Positions 55,260 to 64,000 of a DNA stretch of 64,000 bases are shown here, piece by piece. Numbering within the stretch: the stretch's first letter is position 1; each line of letters opens with the position of its first letter. A program made the translations under genes and the position numbers. The notes below the pieces were generated by a model, which saw nothing but the letters and a program-made list of their open reading frames with translations, was not told the origin of the DNA and did no database searches. The DNA comes from Alteromonas gracilis (GTDB taxonomy: Bacteria; Pseudomonadota; Gammaproteobacteria; Enterobacterales; Alteromonadaceae): contig NZ_PVNO01000025.1 of assembly GCF_002993325.1 (NCBI RefSeq), forward strand, positions 124,001 to 188,000. The letters run 5' to 3'.

Positions 55260-57272
55260 TTAGCCCTCTTCAGCTTCTTTCGAAGAAAAAGCTAATAAGG
55301 TCGAACCTCCATCAACTAGTTCCCCTGGCTGAAAGAAGAATTCTTCAACTGAGCCGTCATAGGGGGCGGTAATACTATGCTCCATCTTCATTGCTTCCAT
55401 TACCAAGATAGGTTGGCCTTTAGCAACAGGCTGATTTTTTTCTACTAAATGAGCAACAATGGTCCCGTTCATTGGAGCGCTAAAGTTCGCATCAGCATCT
55501 GAGGAACTGTCGTCGCCCAGCGAAGGAGAGATAACGCTGAACTTGGCATGGGTGTCTTTGTTAAATAGAGTATATTGACCATCATTATCAGAAAATGAAT
55601 ATGTGGTTTTATAGCCATCAATGGTGGCTTGTAGAACGCCACCAGCAATCGAACCCGTTGCATTATAAGTGTTTTCGCCTATGGTTAATCGGAAGCCGCA
55701 GGATACTCCATCATTTTGGTGTTGAACTTCAACAAGGATTTCTTGCTGATCGCATAGTAACGTTAAGTATTCACAATGCTGACTATTCGATCTCCAAGCC
55801 CCTGCTGCTGACCATACAGGTGGAGTCTTCTCTAAACCCTTGGCATTTTTCTTTCTGTGCAATAATGCTAGTAACGCTATCGCAGGTGTATTTACGTGGG
55901 TGTAATTGCTTGCGTCTGAATTGAACAAGGAATCATGATGCTTTTCTACAAATGTGGTTGTTAGTTCAGCTGAAACGAAAGCAGGATGAGCAGCCACTCG
56001 CTTTAAAAAGTCGATGTTTGTGCTAACACCATCAATATAGTATTCGCCAAGCGCACTGATTAACCGCTTCAATGCGATTTCTCGATTCTCGCCCCATACA
56101 ACAAGTTTAGCAATCATGGGGTCGTAGAAAACGCTAACTTCATCGCCTTCAACCACGCCGGTGTCAACTCGGACAACATCGGTTTCTTTTGGCGTACGAA
56201 GTAACGCTAGGTTGCCTGTAGAAGGCAAGAATTCGTTACTTGGATCTTCGGCATAAATACGGGCTTCGAATGCGTGTCCCGTTAATGTAAGCTCATTTTG
56301 ATTTTTAGGTAATGGCTTACCTTCGGCTATGGTTAACTGCCAGTAAACCAAATCTTCGCGAGTAATCATCTCTGTAACAGGGTGCTCAACCTGCAAACGC
56401 GTGTTCATTTCCATAAAGTAGAAAGATTCGTCTTCGTCCAATAAGAATTCGACGGTGCCTGCACCCACATAATCGATGGCTTGTGCAGCCAAAATAGCGG
56501 CTTCGCCCATTTTTTCTCTAATTGAGGGCGACATATTTGGAGCAGGCGCTTCTTCTATTATTTTCTGATGTCTTCGTTGAACCGAGCAGTCTCGCTCGAA
56601 GAGGTAAACGCCGTTACCATGGGTGTCACAGAAAACTTGGATTTCAACGTGGCGAGGTCGAGTGAGGTACTTCTCAACCAGCATATGGTCATCGCCGAAG
56701 CTCGCCATGGACTCACGTTTAGCTGCATTTAACGCTTGCGAGAATTCATCTGAATTCCAGACTTGTCGCATTCCCTTACCGCCGCCACCTGCTGCTGCTT
56801 TTAGTAATACGGGATAGCCCATGTCATCAGCCGCGTTTTTTAAGACAGCCTCGCTTTGCTCATCTCCATGATAGCCCGGCACTAAAGGAACGCCGGCTTG
56901 TTCCATGATGTGTTTCGCAGCAGATTTAGACCCCATTGCATGGATAGCAGAAGCTGGTGGGCCTACGAAAATAATATCGTTTTTTGCACAAAGGTTCGCA
57001 AATTCTGCATTTTCAGAGAGGAAGCCATAGCCTGGATGAATAGCATCCACACCGAGTTCCTTCGCTTTTTCAACGATTAATTCGCCACGTAGATAACTTT
57101 CTTTCGACGGTGAGGGCCCCAGAAAAACAGCCTCATCGGCCATTTTTACGTGTTGCGCGTTTTTATCAGCTTCGGAATAAACGGCGACCGTTTTTATACC
57201 TTGAGCGTTGGCTGTCTTGATAATGCGGCAAGCAATTTCACCGCGATTTGCGATTAATAGTTTATTTATCAT
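55260..57272 (-). CDS. liuD: 3-methylcrotonyl-CoA carboxylase, biotin-containing alpha subunit
   Basis: 670 residues. N-terminal biotin carboxylase (INKLLIANRGEIACRIIKTA, ATP-grasp loop LLKAAAGGGGKGMRQV, EMNTRLQVEHPVTEMIT), a middle linker/BT domain (about 450-590), and a C-terminal biotinyl domain with VMEAMKMEHSI around Lys634. It carboxylates biotin and hands it to the beta subunit LiuB. The start overlaps liuC by 11 bases. Two GACACCCA cores fall in it: 55549, in a variable linker (KDTHAKF), and 56620, in the normally conserved D-x-H-G-N element. Confidence 0.95.
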   Translation of the reverse strand: MINKLLIANRGEIACRIIKTANAQGIKTVAVYSEADKNAQHVKMADEAVFLGPSPSKESYLRGELIVEKAKELGVDAIHPGYGFLSENAEFANLCAKNDIIFVGPPASAIHAMGSKSAAKHIMEQAGVPLVPGYHGDEQSEAVLKNAADDMGYPVLLKAAAGGGGKGMRQVWNSDEFSQALNAAKRESMASFGDDHMLVEKYLTRPRHVEIQVFCDTHGNGVYLFERDCSVQRRHQKIIEEAPAPNMSPSIREKMGEAAILAAQAIDYVGAGTVEFLLDEDESFYFMEMNTRLQVEHPVTEMITREDLVYWQLTIAEGKPLPKNQNELTLTGHAFEARIYAEDPSNEFLPSTGNLALLRTPKETDVVRVDTGVVEGDEVSVFYDPMIAKLVVWGENREIALKRLISALGEYYIDGVSTNIDFLKRVAAHPAFVSAELTTTFVEKHHDSLFNSDASNYTHVNTPAIALLALLHRKKNAKGLEKTPPVWSAAGAWRSNSQHCEYLTLLCDQQEILVEVQHQNDGVSCGFRLTIGENTYNATGSIAGGVLQATIDGYKTTYSFSDNDGQYTLFNKDTHAKFSVISPSLGDDSSSDADANFSAPMNGTIVAHLVEKNQPVAKGQPILVMEAMKMEHSITAPYDGSVEEFFFQPGELVDGGSTLLAFSSKEAEEG

Positions 57273-58062
57273 TTTTCACCTCTACCCACGAAGCACTGCG
57301 TTTCTCTAAAAAGGCTGATAAACCTTCCTGACCTTCCTCAGACGTTCTTACTTCAGCAATAAGTTTGCTAGTTTCTGAAAGAAGCGAGTCGTTAATTTCT
57401 TGCGATGACACCCATTGAACTAGACTCTTAGCCTTCGCTACTGCTTGAGGGCCGTTCTTGAGAATGTTTGATAAAAGATTATCAATGGTAATGTCGAGTT
57501 CATCTTCGGTCACTGACTCACTAAGTAGACCCAGTCGTCGGGCCCGGCGGGCAGAGAACACTTCTGCTGTCTGGAAATAACGTCGGCTAACGCGCGTTCC
57601 CATTGCCTCTACTACATAGGGGCTTATGGTTGCCGGGATAAGGCCAATCTTAACTTCACTTAGACAAAATTTACTGAGTTTGCTTCCAATGGCAATGTCA
57701 CAACAGGCTATTAAGCCAACAGCACCACCGAAAGCGGCTCCCTGAACTCTGGCAATGGTTGGTTTTGGCATTTCGTAAAGTGTCTGCAGCATTACTGCTA
57801 GCGCTAAAGCATCACTTTCGTTTTGCTCTTTGGTAAAACTCGCCATTTTTTTCATCCAGTTCAGGTCTGCACCAGCGCTAAAGCTTTTTCCTTCAGCCCT
57901 TAGAATAAGTGCCCTTACTGTCGAATCTTCCGCTGCTTTTTTGAAAACACGAGTAAGCTCGCTGATCATGTCATCGTCAAAAGCATTGTGCTTTTCTGGT
58001 CTGTTTAATGTGACCGTGGCTACGTTTCTTTCATCTACGCTATAGATAACTGACTGTTCCAT
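57262..58062 (-). CDS. liuC: Methylglutaconyl-CoA hydratase (enoyl-CoA hydratase family)
   Basis: 266 residues of the crotonase fold: VATVTLNRPEKHNAFDDDMI, ALILRAEGKSFSAGADLNWMKKM (oxyanion-hole Gly), and RVQGAAFGGAVGLIACCDIAIG. The catalytic segment SEVKIGLIPATISPYVVEAMG has the usual Glu. In liu operons this enzyme hydrates 3-methylglutaconyl-CoA to HMG-CoA. Overlaps liuD by 11 bases and follows liuB by 11 bases. One GACACCCA core at 57407. Confidence 0.93.
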   Translation of the reverse strand: MEQSVIYSVDERNVATVTLNRPEKHNAFDDDMISELTRVFKKAAEDSTVRALILRAEGKSFSAGADLNWMKKMASFTKEQNESDALALAVMLQTLYEMPKPTIARVQGAAFGGAVGLIACCDIAIGSKLSKFCLSEVKIGLIPATISPYVVEAMGTRVSRRYFQTAEVFSARRARRLGLLSESVTEDELDITIDNLLSNILKNGPQAVAKAKSLVQWVSSQEINDSLLSETSKLIAEVRTSEEGQEGLSAFLEKRSASWVEVKNDK

Positions 58063-58073
58063 AATCGGTACTC

Positions 58074-59681
58074 CTACATTCTGAATATGCCAAATTGGGT
58101 GTCTTCAATAGGCTTGTTGAGAGACGCTGAAAGCGACAACCCAAGCACTAAACGCGTATCTGCAGGATCGATGACGCCATCGTCCCAAAGCCTTGCAGAT
58201 GCGTAGTAGGGGTGACCTTGCTTTTCGTAGGTATCGATTACGGGTTGTTTGAATGCCTTTTCTTCTTCGTTGCTCCATGTTTCACCAGCGCGTTCTTTTT
58301 GGTCGCGTTTGACTTGAGCTAAAACGCCCGCCGCTTGCTCACCTCCCATAACAGAGATACGAGCATTGGGCCACATGAATAAAAACCTCGGGTCGTAAGC
58401 TCTTCCGCACATCCCGTAGTTCCCCGCACCAAAGCTACCGCCGATAAGGACAGTGAGTTTAGGCACGTTCGCGCATGCTACTGCGGTAACCATTTTGGCG
58501 CCGTGTTTCGCTATGCCACCGTGCTCATATTGCTTACCAACCATGAAGCCAGTTATGTTTTGCAAAAATACCAAGGGTATTTTGCGCTTAGCGCATAGTT
58601 CGACGAAGTGCGCGCCTTTAAGTGCACTCTCACCAAAAAGGATGCCGTTATTAGCCACGATGCCTACAGGAAAACCGAAGATACGTGCAAAGCCACAAAC
58701 TAGCGTTGTGCCGTATAGAGATTTGAACTCATCAAAATCTGAGTCATCAACGATGCGAGCGATGATCTCACGTACATCATATGTTTGACGACTGTCAGCA
58801 GGCACGATGCCATAAATCTCTTTAGTGTCGTAACGAGGGGGCTTAACCTCTGCAACATCGGCGCATTCAGGCTTTTTCCGGTTAAGCCTAGCGACCGCAT
58901 TTCGGGCCAGTGAAAGGGCATGATGATCATTATTGGCAAGGTGATCCACAACACCAGAAATACGCGTGTGTACATCACCACCACCGAGTTCTTCAGCAGT
59001 AACTACTTCGCCGGTGGCTGCTTTCACCAGAGGCGGGCCTCCAAGAAAAATAGTCGCTTGCTCTTTTACAATGATACTCTCATCAGCCATCGCGGGAACA
59101 TAAGCACCGCCAGCGGTACAAGAGCCCATGACGACCGCGATTTGAGGTATATTCTTCGCTGACATATTAGCTTGATTAAAGAATATTCGGCCAAAATGCT
59201 CTCTATCTGGGAAAACCTCATCTTGACGTGGCAGATTGGCGCCCCCCGAGTCTACCAAATAGATGCAAGGTAGATGGTTCTGCTCAGCGATGGTTTGCGC
59301 TCTTAGGTGTTTTTTAACCGTAAGAGGGTAGTAGGTTCCGCCTTTCACCGTGGCATCATTGGCAACGATCATACATTCTATACCAGCAACGATACCTATA
59401 CCTGCAACAACGCCCGCACAGGGTACATAGTCATCATACACTTCCCATGCGGCAAGCTGGCCTATTTCTAAAAAAGGGGTGTCGTCATCTATGAGTGCAT
59501 TTATTCGGTCACGAGGTAACAACTTTCCTCGAGATACGTGCCGTTCAGCGGCTTTTTCGCCACCACCCTTGCAAATTTGTTCAATTTTTTCGAGGAGATC
59601 ATTCACCTGTGCCTGCATATGCTCGGCGTTAGCGATAAATGTTTCAGATTTCGTATTTATACTTGAGCGAAGAACGGGCAT
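58074..59681 (-). CDS. liuB: 3-methylcrotonyl-CoA carboxylase, carboxyltransferase beta subunit
   Basis: 535 residues, carboxyltransferase (AccD5/MCCB) family. [26 protein letters not shown] opens the domain; [25 protein letters not shown] and [23 protein letters not shown] form the acyl-CoA site; [40 protein letters not shown] is the second half. It carboxylates 3-methylcrotonyl-CoA using biotin of LiuD. It is the first gene of the block liuB-C-D-E after a 233-base gap from liuA. One repeat core lies near its 3' end at 58096. Confidence 0.95.
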   Translation of the reverse strand: MPVLRSSINTKSETFIANAEHMQAQVNDLLEKIEQICKGGGEKAAERHVSRGKLLPRDRINALIDDDTPFLEIGQLAAWEVYDDYVPCAGVVAGIGIVAGIECMIVANDATVKGGTYYPLTVKKHLRAQTIAEQNHLPCIYLVDSGGANLPRQDEVFPDREHFGRIFFNQANMSAKNIPQIAVVMGSCTAGGAYVPAMADESIIVKEQATIFLGGPPLVKAATGEVVTAEELGGGDVHTRISGVVDHLANNDHHALSLARNAVARLNRKKPECADVAEVKPPRYDTKEIYGIVPADSRQTYDVREIIARIVDDSDFDEFKSLYGTTLVCGFARIFGFPVGIVANNGILFGESALKGAHFVELCAKRKIPLVFLQNITGFMVGKQYEHGGIAKHGAKMVTAVACANVPKLTVLIGGSFGAGNYGMCGRAYDPRFLFMWPNARISVMGGEQAAGVLAQVKRDQKERAGETWSNEEEKAFKQPVIDTYEKQGHPYYASARLWDDGVIDPADTRLVLGLSLSASLNKPIEDTQFGIFRM

Positions 59682-59736
59682 AACCCCTCCTTGTGTTGGG
59701 CATCGGCGACGTTGCCGAGTAAACCATGGTTAGCAT

Positions 59737-59840
59737 GACACCCATGCCAAGAGATGTTGTTGCGATGGGTGTCTTTGTAATTTCGTTTTTTTAATTGAGT
59801 AATGCTTTATGTTTGTTAAACGCTTTAAAGCGTGGGTGTC
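59737..59840. repeat. GACACCCA repeats in the liuA-liuB gap
   Basis: Exact cores at 59737 (+), 59766 (-) and 59833 (-). The first two, GACACCCAT and ATGGGTGTC, are an inverted pair with 9-base arms and a 20-base loop. A GACACCCT variant lies at about 59896. Confidence 0.9.
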
Positions 59841-59914
59841 TTGCTAGGTTGCTTTTAACGCATATTAAAAACAACCCAGCTATAAAACATAGGTCGACAC
59901 CCTGTAATCCGTTT

Positions 59915-61084
59915 TTATTTAGACTCGTTAAATAGTTCACGGCCTATAAGCATTCGGCGGATTTCCGAAGTACCCGCTCCAATTTCATATAGCTTTGCGT
60001 CTCGTAATAAACGCCCTGTGGGATATTCGTTGATGTAGCCGTTACCGCCAAGCAGCTGGATTGCGTCCAGTGCCATCTTGGTAGCAAGTTCTGCTGAATA
60101 AAGAATAGCGCCAGCCGCGTCTTTACGCGTTGTTTCACCGCGATCGCAGGACTGAGCAACCGTGTAGACATAGGCACGAGCCGCATTCATTTGCGTGTAC
60201 ATATCAGCGACTTTGCCTTGAACAAGCTGAAATTGGCCTATTGATTGCCCAAATTGCTGGCGGTCATGGATGTAAGGAACAACGATGTCCATGCAAGACT
60301 GCATGATACCTAGTGGGCCACCGGATAAAACAAGTCGCTCGTAATCCAATCCACTCATCAATACGCGCACGCCTTCGCCTTCCTTGCCAAGAATATTCTC
60401 TGCAGGCACTTCACAATCTTCAAAAACTAACTCGCACGTATTTGAAGAACGCATACCGAGTTTGACTAATTTTTGTGCGCGACTAAAGCCCGGGAAATCT
60501 CGCTCTACAAGAAACGCCGTGATGCCTCTTGGGCCAGCATTAGGATCAGTTTTCGCATAAATAACAAAAGTGTGGGCGTCTGGACCATTCGTGATCCACA
60601 TCTTATTGCCATTTAGAATATATTTGTCACCGCGCTTTTCGGCTTTTAATTTCATGCTGACAACATCTGAGCCTGCATTTGGTTCACTCATTGCTAGTGC
60701 ACCAATATGCTCACCGCTGACTAATTTAGGCAGATACTTTTCTCTTTGCGCATCGTTCCCGTTCTTGTAAATTTGATTTACGCAAAGGTTAGAGTGAGCA
60801 CCATAACTAAGGCCAATACCACCAGACGCGCGACTCACTTCTTCCATGGCAATGGTATGTGCAAGGTATCCCATGTCTGAGCCGCCGTATTGCTCTGAGA
60901 CCGTCACACCTAAAAGACCCATGTCACCAAGCTTTTTCCACAATTGATTTGGAAATTGATTGTCAGCATCAGCTTGTTCAGCAAGAGGGGCTATTTCGTT
61001 TTGAGCAAACTGATAGACCTGGTCGCGCAGCATTTCGATGTCTTCGCCAAGTCCAAAATTTAAAGTAGGGTAGGAGGTATTCAT
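59915..61084 (-). CDS. liuA: Isovaleryl-CoA dehydrogenase
   Basis: 389 residues, acyl-CoA dehydrogenase fold. [48 protein letters not shown] and [42 protein letters not shown] are the flavin-binding segments; the C-terminal part has [43 protein letters not shown]. It oxidises isovaleryl-CoA to 3-methylcrotonyl-CoA with FAD, the first committed liu step. It overlaps liuR by 4 bases and is followed by liuB. Confidence 0.95.
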   Translation of the reverse strand: MNTSYPTLNFGLGEDIEMLRDQVYQFAQNEIAPLAEQADADNQFPNQLWKKLGDMGLLGVTVSEQYGGSDMGYLAHTIAMEEVSRASGGIGLSYGAHSNLCVNQIYKNGNDAQREKYLPKLVSGEHIGALAMSEPNAGSDVVSMKLKAEKRGDKYILNGNKMWITNGPDAHTFVIYAKTDPNAGPRGITAFLVERDFPGFSRAQKLVKLGMRSSNTCELVFEDCEVPAENILGKEGEGVRVLMSGLDYERLVLSGGPLGIMQSCMDIVVPYIHDRQQFGQSIGQFQLVQGKVADMYTQMNAARAYVYTVAQSCDRGETTRKDAAGAILYSAELATKMALDAIQLLGGNGYINEYPTGRLLRDAKLYEIGAGTSEIRRMLIGRELFNESK

Positions 61085-61488
61085 GCGATTTTTCCTCGTT
61101 TGAGTTCTGCGAGTTCTTCTCGGCAGCGGGCTTCGACGTCATCCAGCTCAGTCATCAACATCTGGATGTCTTCTAATTGTTGCTTTAGCACCGCTCTTTT
61201 TTGTTCAGTCATTTCAAGCATTGCTTCTAACTGAACAGCCGAATTTGGATTAGTGTCGTACATGTCGAACAGTGTCTTAACTTCTGCTAACGAAAAGCCT
61301 AGACGTTTACCGCGTAGAATAAGTTTTAATCTCACCCTGTCTTTGTTGAGATAAACGCGATTCTGCCCCGTTCTCGAAGGCGACATCAGCCCTTGTTCCT
61401 CATAAAACCGGATAGAACGAGGAGTAATATCAAACTCTCGAGCGAGCTCACCTATTGCATACGTTTGTTCTTCGTCGTACTTGTTCAT
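61081..61488 (-). CDS. liuR: MerR-family regulator LiuR
   Basis: 135 residues from the ATG at 61488; a longer frame opens at 61578 but its extra 30 residues are built around two copies of the GACACCCA repeat and look untranslated. MerR fold: [40 protein letters not shown] (helix-turn-helix and wing) and a C-terminal dimerisation coiled coil ([25 protein letters not shown]). LiuR represses or controls branched-chain amino acid degradation genes. It is the first gene of the liu operon and overlaps liuA by 4 bases. It probably binds the boxes at 61667 and 61689. Confidence 0.9.
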   Translation of the reverse strand: MNKYDEEQTYAIGELAREFDITPRSIRFYEEQGLMSPSRTGQNRVYLNKDRVRLKLILRGKRLGFSLAEVKTLFDMYDTNPNSAVQLEAMLEMTEQKRAVLKQQLEDIQMLMTELDDVEARCREELAELKRGKIA

Positions 61489-61534
61489 TACACGTACCTT
61501 GTCTTTAGCGCTGTTTAACACCCGTTGTTTAACA

Positions 61535-61576
61535 TGGGTGTCATTGTAATTAAGTTCTGTACGTCGAGTGGGTGTC
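61535..61576 (-). repeat. GACACCCA repeats in the liuR leader
   Basis: TGGGTGTC at 61535 and 61569, 34 bases apart, directly upstream of the preferred liuR start. The first has the TTACAATGACACCCATG extended form when read on the minus strand. Confidence 0.85.
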
Positions 61577-61666
61577 ATCGCAATAGCACTATGGTTCTAG
61601 CGTATACACTTCGTCATAACGCTATAGTTAAAACGTAGTGTTTGGTTGACACATTCTCAGTACAGG

Positions 61667-61704
61667 TTTACGTTAACGTTAATTACATTTTACGTTAAGG
61701 TAAA
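61667..61704. promoter_or_regulatory. Pair of LiuR-type operator boxes
   Basis: TTTACGTTAACGTTAA at 61667-61682 and TTTACGTTAAGGTAAA at 61689-61704 differ at two positions and sit 22 bases apart, two helical turns. Both approximate the palindrome TTTACGTTAACGTAAA. They lie in the divergent region between liuR and the thiolase gene, so one site pair could control both. Recognition by LiuR is inferred from the family and the context. Confidence 0.7.
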
Positions 61705-61838
61705 GTAACATTTTGCTAACGTCAATTTTTCATGGTGAAGGCAGGGCGTTGCAGCTGATGGTGGTGTTTACTTTTGTATACATCTGAAAGTCTTCCTTCA
61801 CTTAACATTATGAATATTAATAATTAAGGGGCACGAGC

Positions 61839-63014
61839 ATGAGTAATGAATCAGTAGTGATTGTCGCGGCTAAACGCACACCTATGGGTGGTTTTAATGG
61901 TAGTTTGTCTTCGTTGGCTGCGACCAAACTTGGAGAAGTTGCGATTAAAGCCGCATGTGAAGGGATAGATGTCTCTGCAATTGATGAAGTTATTATGGGA
62001 TGTGTATTACCTGCGGGTCTTGGTCAATCACCAGCTCGTCAAGCATCATTGGGAGCCGGGCTTCCGCTTAGCGCTGGCGTAACAACCATAAATAAAGTGT
62101 GTGGTTCAGGTTTGAAAGCAGTAATGATGGCGCATGACCTGATCAAAGCGGGCAGCGCTACAGCGGTCGTAGCCGGTGGTATGGAAAGCATGAGCAATGC
62201 ACCATACATGTTGCCTAAAGCAAGAACGGGGTATCGAATGGGTCATGGTCAAGTGCTCGATCACATGATGCTTGACGGTCTCGAAAATGCCTACGACGGT
62301 AAAGCGATGGGATGTTTTGCACAGGATACCGCAGATGAAGAAAATATCTCTCGTGGGGAGATGGATGAGTTTGCACTAAGCTCACTCTCTAAAGCTAACG
62401 AAGCTATAAATAGAGGTACTTTTTCTGACGAAATTGTTCCAGTTACGGTCTCTTCACGCAAAGGTGATAGCGTTATCGATACCGATGAAGGCCCAGGCTC
62501 GGCGCGTCCTGAAAAAATTCCTACGCTTAGACCAGCATTTAAAAAAGACGGAACGGTAACGGCTGCAAACTCTAGCTCAATATCTGATGGTGCTGCCGCT
62601 CTTGTTGTTATGAGTGAGAGTAAAGCGAAAGAGTTAGGCTTAGCCCCGCTTGCGAGAGTCGTTGCACATGCAACACACAGCATTGAACCTGAAAACTTTA
62701 CTGTTGCCCCTGTTGGAGCAATGGAAAAGGTACTAGATAAAGCGGGCTGGGAAAAAGAGGACGTTGATCTCTTTGAGATTAATGAAGCGTTTGCCATGGT
62801 TACTATGCTGGCGATCAAAAAGCTAGGCCTTGACGAAAGCAAGGTGAATGTAAAAGGCGGGGCATGTGCGTTAGGTCATCCAATTGGTGCATCAGGTGCG
62901 CGCATTCTTGTTACGCTTCTTCACGCTTTAAAGCAAAAAAATGCCAAAAAAGGTATCGCATCTCTATGCATTGGCGGAGGCGAGGGTGTTGCCCTTGCTG
63001 TTGAAATGCTATAG
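61839..63014 (+). CDS. Acetyl-CoA C-acetyltransferase (thiolase)
   Basis: 391 residues of the thiolase family: VCGSGLKAVMMAHDLI with the acylated Cys (about residue 89), GGMESMSNAPYMLPKAR, NEAFAM, and the C-terminal GGACALGHPIGASGARILVTLLHALKQ with catalytic His and CIGGGEGVALAVE with the second Cys. It interconverts two acetyl-CoA with acetoacetyl-CoA and would use the acetoacetate end of leucine breakdown once activated. Promoter region carries the LiuR boxes. Confidence 0.95.
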   Translation: MSNESVVIVAAKRTPMGGFNGSLSSLAATKLGEVAIKAACEGIDVSAIDEVIMGCVLPAGLGQSPARQASLGAGLPLSAGVTTINKVCGSGLKAVMMAHDLIKAGSATAVVAGGMESMSNAPYMLPKARTGYRMGHGQVLDHMMLDGLENAYDGKAMGCFAQDTADEENISRGEMDEFALSSLSKANEAINRGTFSDEIVPVTVSSRKGDSVIDTDEGPGSARPEKIPTLRPAFKKDGTVTAANSSSISDGAAALVVMSESKAKELGLAPLARVVAHATHSIEPENFTVAPVGAMEKVLDKAGWEKEDVDLFEINEAFAMVTMLAIKKLGLDESKVNVKGGACALGHPIGASGARILVTLLHALKQKNAKKGIASLCIGGGEGVALAVEML

Positions 63015-63050
63015 CTCGAACTTGGCTTACATGAAAAACATTTAATAGTA

Positions 63051-63083
63051 GAGTGCCGCTGTTTTTGCGGCGCTCTGTGTTTT
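63051..63083 (+). terminator. Terminator after the thiolase gene
   Basis: GAGTGCCGC and GCGGCGCTC form an imperfect 9-bp stem, followed by a TGTGTTTT tail, about 40 bases after the stop. Confidence 0.65.
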
Positions 63084-63105
63084 AATAAGAGAAAAATTAT
63101 AAATC

Positions 63106-64000
63106 ATGAAGAATTTAGCCAAAACGTCTAAGCATTGCGGGCTTGTTATTGCGCTTTGCCTTTTCCAAAAGTTTGCCACAGCTCTACCGCAGTTATCACA
63201 GAATCAAGCCATGTTTACGCAATCTAACGCGAACGTTGTTAATCGCACAAATGCTTCTTCTCTTACCGTTTCACAAACACTATTAGCAATGTCGATTAAT
63301 AATGACACCCATCGCACGGTTTCAGACCGTTTATTCAGTCATGGCAGAAATGACGAATCCGCGAAGCTTTCTAACGTTGCATATCAACCAAAAACAGACA
63401 TTGCTCCGCCAACTATTTCTAAAAAAGACACCCACGATAAAACTGGCATTAACGAAGACACCCACGCAAAAAGTCTCAAAGTTGATAGCGACAATAAAGA
63501 AGACACCCACACAAAAAGCCTCAATGGTAATAGCGAAGAAAAAGCGGCCGTTCAGAGCGAAAAGCTAACGCAAGTGCCCTATGCTGCGTTGGGTGTCTTG
63601 CCAATGCGAGAGCATGATGAGCAGTTTAGCTATGGCGCAGAAGCCTTACAGCGTGTTTATGTTTGGCATGGGCGTAATGGGCTAGATACAAGCTTAAGCG
63701 GGAAAGCAATGGTGTTTGTGCATGGAGGCTGTTGGCTTAATGCTTATGGCTACGAACATGCGAAAGGTTTATACAGCGCGTTGGCGAATTTAGGGATGGG
63801 TGTCTATGTAATAGAATACCGGCGTGTAGGCGATGAAGGAGGTGGCTGGCCCGGAAGCCTTAATGATGTAGTTAATGCAATAAATATTTCACTTGAGCGT
63901 ATTACGCTACAAGGTGATTATTCAGAAACGTTCATTGCGGGCCATTCAGCGGGTGGCCATCTTGCCTTGCTCGCGACACAACAAATGCCACAGCAGTTAG
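63106..64000 (+). CDS. Secreted alpha/beta hydrolase with repeat-bearing linker (cut by right edge)
   Basis: At least 298 codons; the frame is open at the right edge. Residues 1-26 are a signal peptide (GLVIALCLFQKFATA). Residues about 60-165 are low complexity and include KKDTH, NEDTH and KEDTH peptides, each encoded by a copy of the GACACCCA repeat. From about residue 170 the esterase fold begins: VYVWHGRNGLDTSLSGKAMVFVHGGCW (HGG oxyanion hole), IEYRRVGDEGGGWPGSLNDV and the nucleophile elbow GHSAGGHLALLA with the catalytic Ser. Acid and His lie beyond the edge. Substrate unknown. Confidence 0.85.
   Translation, partial: MKNLAKTSKHCGLVIALCLFQKFATALPQLSQNQAMFTQSNANVVNRTNASSLTVSQTLLAMSINNDTHRTVSDRLFSHGRNDESAKLSNVAYQPKTDIAPPTISKKDTHDKTGINEDTHAKSLKVDSDNKEDTHTKSLNGNSEEKAAVQSEKLTQVPYAALGVLPMREHDEQFSYGAEALQRVYVWHGRNGLDTSLSGKAMVFVHGGCWLNAYGYEHAKGLYSALANLGMGVYVIEYRRVGDEGGGWPGSLNDVVNAINISLERITLQGDYSETFIAGHSAGGHLALLATQQMPQQL
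63304..63509 (+). repeat. GACACCCA repeat cluster inside the terminal hydrolase
   Basis: Exact + cores at 63304, 63427, 63457 and 63502, all read as (N/K/E)-D-T-H. Spacing between the last three is 30 and 45 bases. Further minus-orientation cores lie at 63590 (read LGVL) and 63797 (read MGV). Confidence 0.9.

Noticed and set aside
56620..56627. Repeat core in liuD as an inserted element
   Set aside because: The codons encode the D-x-H-G-N element normal for biotin carboxylases, so no insertion is needed to explain it.
61489..61578. N-terminal extension of LiuR
   Set aside because: The 30 extra residues come from two GACACCCA copies and precede a standard MerR start; the ATG at 61488 fits the family.
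63302..63568. Open frame of 88 residues with repeated KTPT peptides
   Set aside because: It is an alternate frame of the alpha/beta hydrolase gene starting at 63106, which has a signal peptide, HGG and GHSAGGH motifs. The KTPT peptides only reflect the GACACCCA repeat read in another frame.

Overview
The window looks like chromosomal DNA of a marine gammaproteobacterium of the Alteromonadaceae, most likely Alteromonas. This is inferred from gene content (pheS-pheT-ihfA, mfd with a CsiV-type gene and a PilZ gene, NagZ, LolC, a LiuR-controlled leucine pathway, a PEP-CTERM protein beside a polysaccharide locus) and moderate GC; no database search was possible. No rRNA, tRNA or CRISPR array was seen.

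Layout. (1) 1-18.1 kb is an exopolysaccharide/O-antigen locus: glycosyltransferases of GT2 and GT4 type, a Wzy-like polymerase, a Wzx-like flippase, a sulfotransferase, a PEP-CTERM protein, a beta-helix lipoprotein, a CysE-like acetyltransferase and an AT3-SGNH O-acetyltransferase. (2) 18.3-22.7 kb holds pheS, pheT, ihfA and a small membrane-anchored protein. (3) 23.0-24.0 kb holds a toxin-antitoxin-like pair whose toxin-like gene is frameshifted by a 10-bp tandem repeat. (4) 24.0-46.5 kb is housekeeping: ybaK, a penicillin-acylase family protein, nagZ, a cobalamin adenosyltransferase, csiV, mfd, PilZ, a lone lolC, a phosphoribosyltransferase, a histidine kinase/FIST pair, a CbiM-like permease, xthA, a heme oxygenase, DUF2750, a SufE-like gene, a glycosyltransferase, an HDOD protein and a thioesterase. 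(5) 46.7-53.9 kb holds two MFS transporters, an alpha/beta hydrolase, glgC, an SRPBCC protein and a REP-associated-type (RAYT) transposase. (6) 54.4-63.0 kb is the leucine/isovalerate operon liuR-liuA-liuB-liuC-liuD-liuE on the minus strand with a divergent acetyl-CoA acetyltransferase. (7) A secreted alpha/beta hydrolase runs off the right end.

The most unusual signal is a short dispersed repeat with core GACACCCA (reverse complement TGGGTGTC). I counted 37 exact copies by eye, where chance predicts about 2. Extended forms are TTACAAAGACACCCA and TTAGCAAGACACCCA. Copies often lie about 23-45 bp apart, in both orientations, in intergenic DNA and inside low-complexity linkers of LolC, a heme oxygenase and the terminal hydrolase. 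Different reading frames are used (KTPT, KDTH, LGV), so the constraint is on DNA rather than protein. All but one copy lie right of 35 kb; the polysaccharide locus has none. A RAYT-type transposase sits between two intergenic clusters. Candidate explanations are a DNA-uptake-like signal, a RAYT-dispersed REP-like element, or a chromosome-organising site; none is proven.
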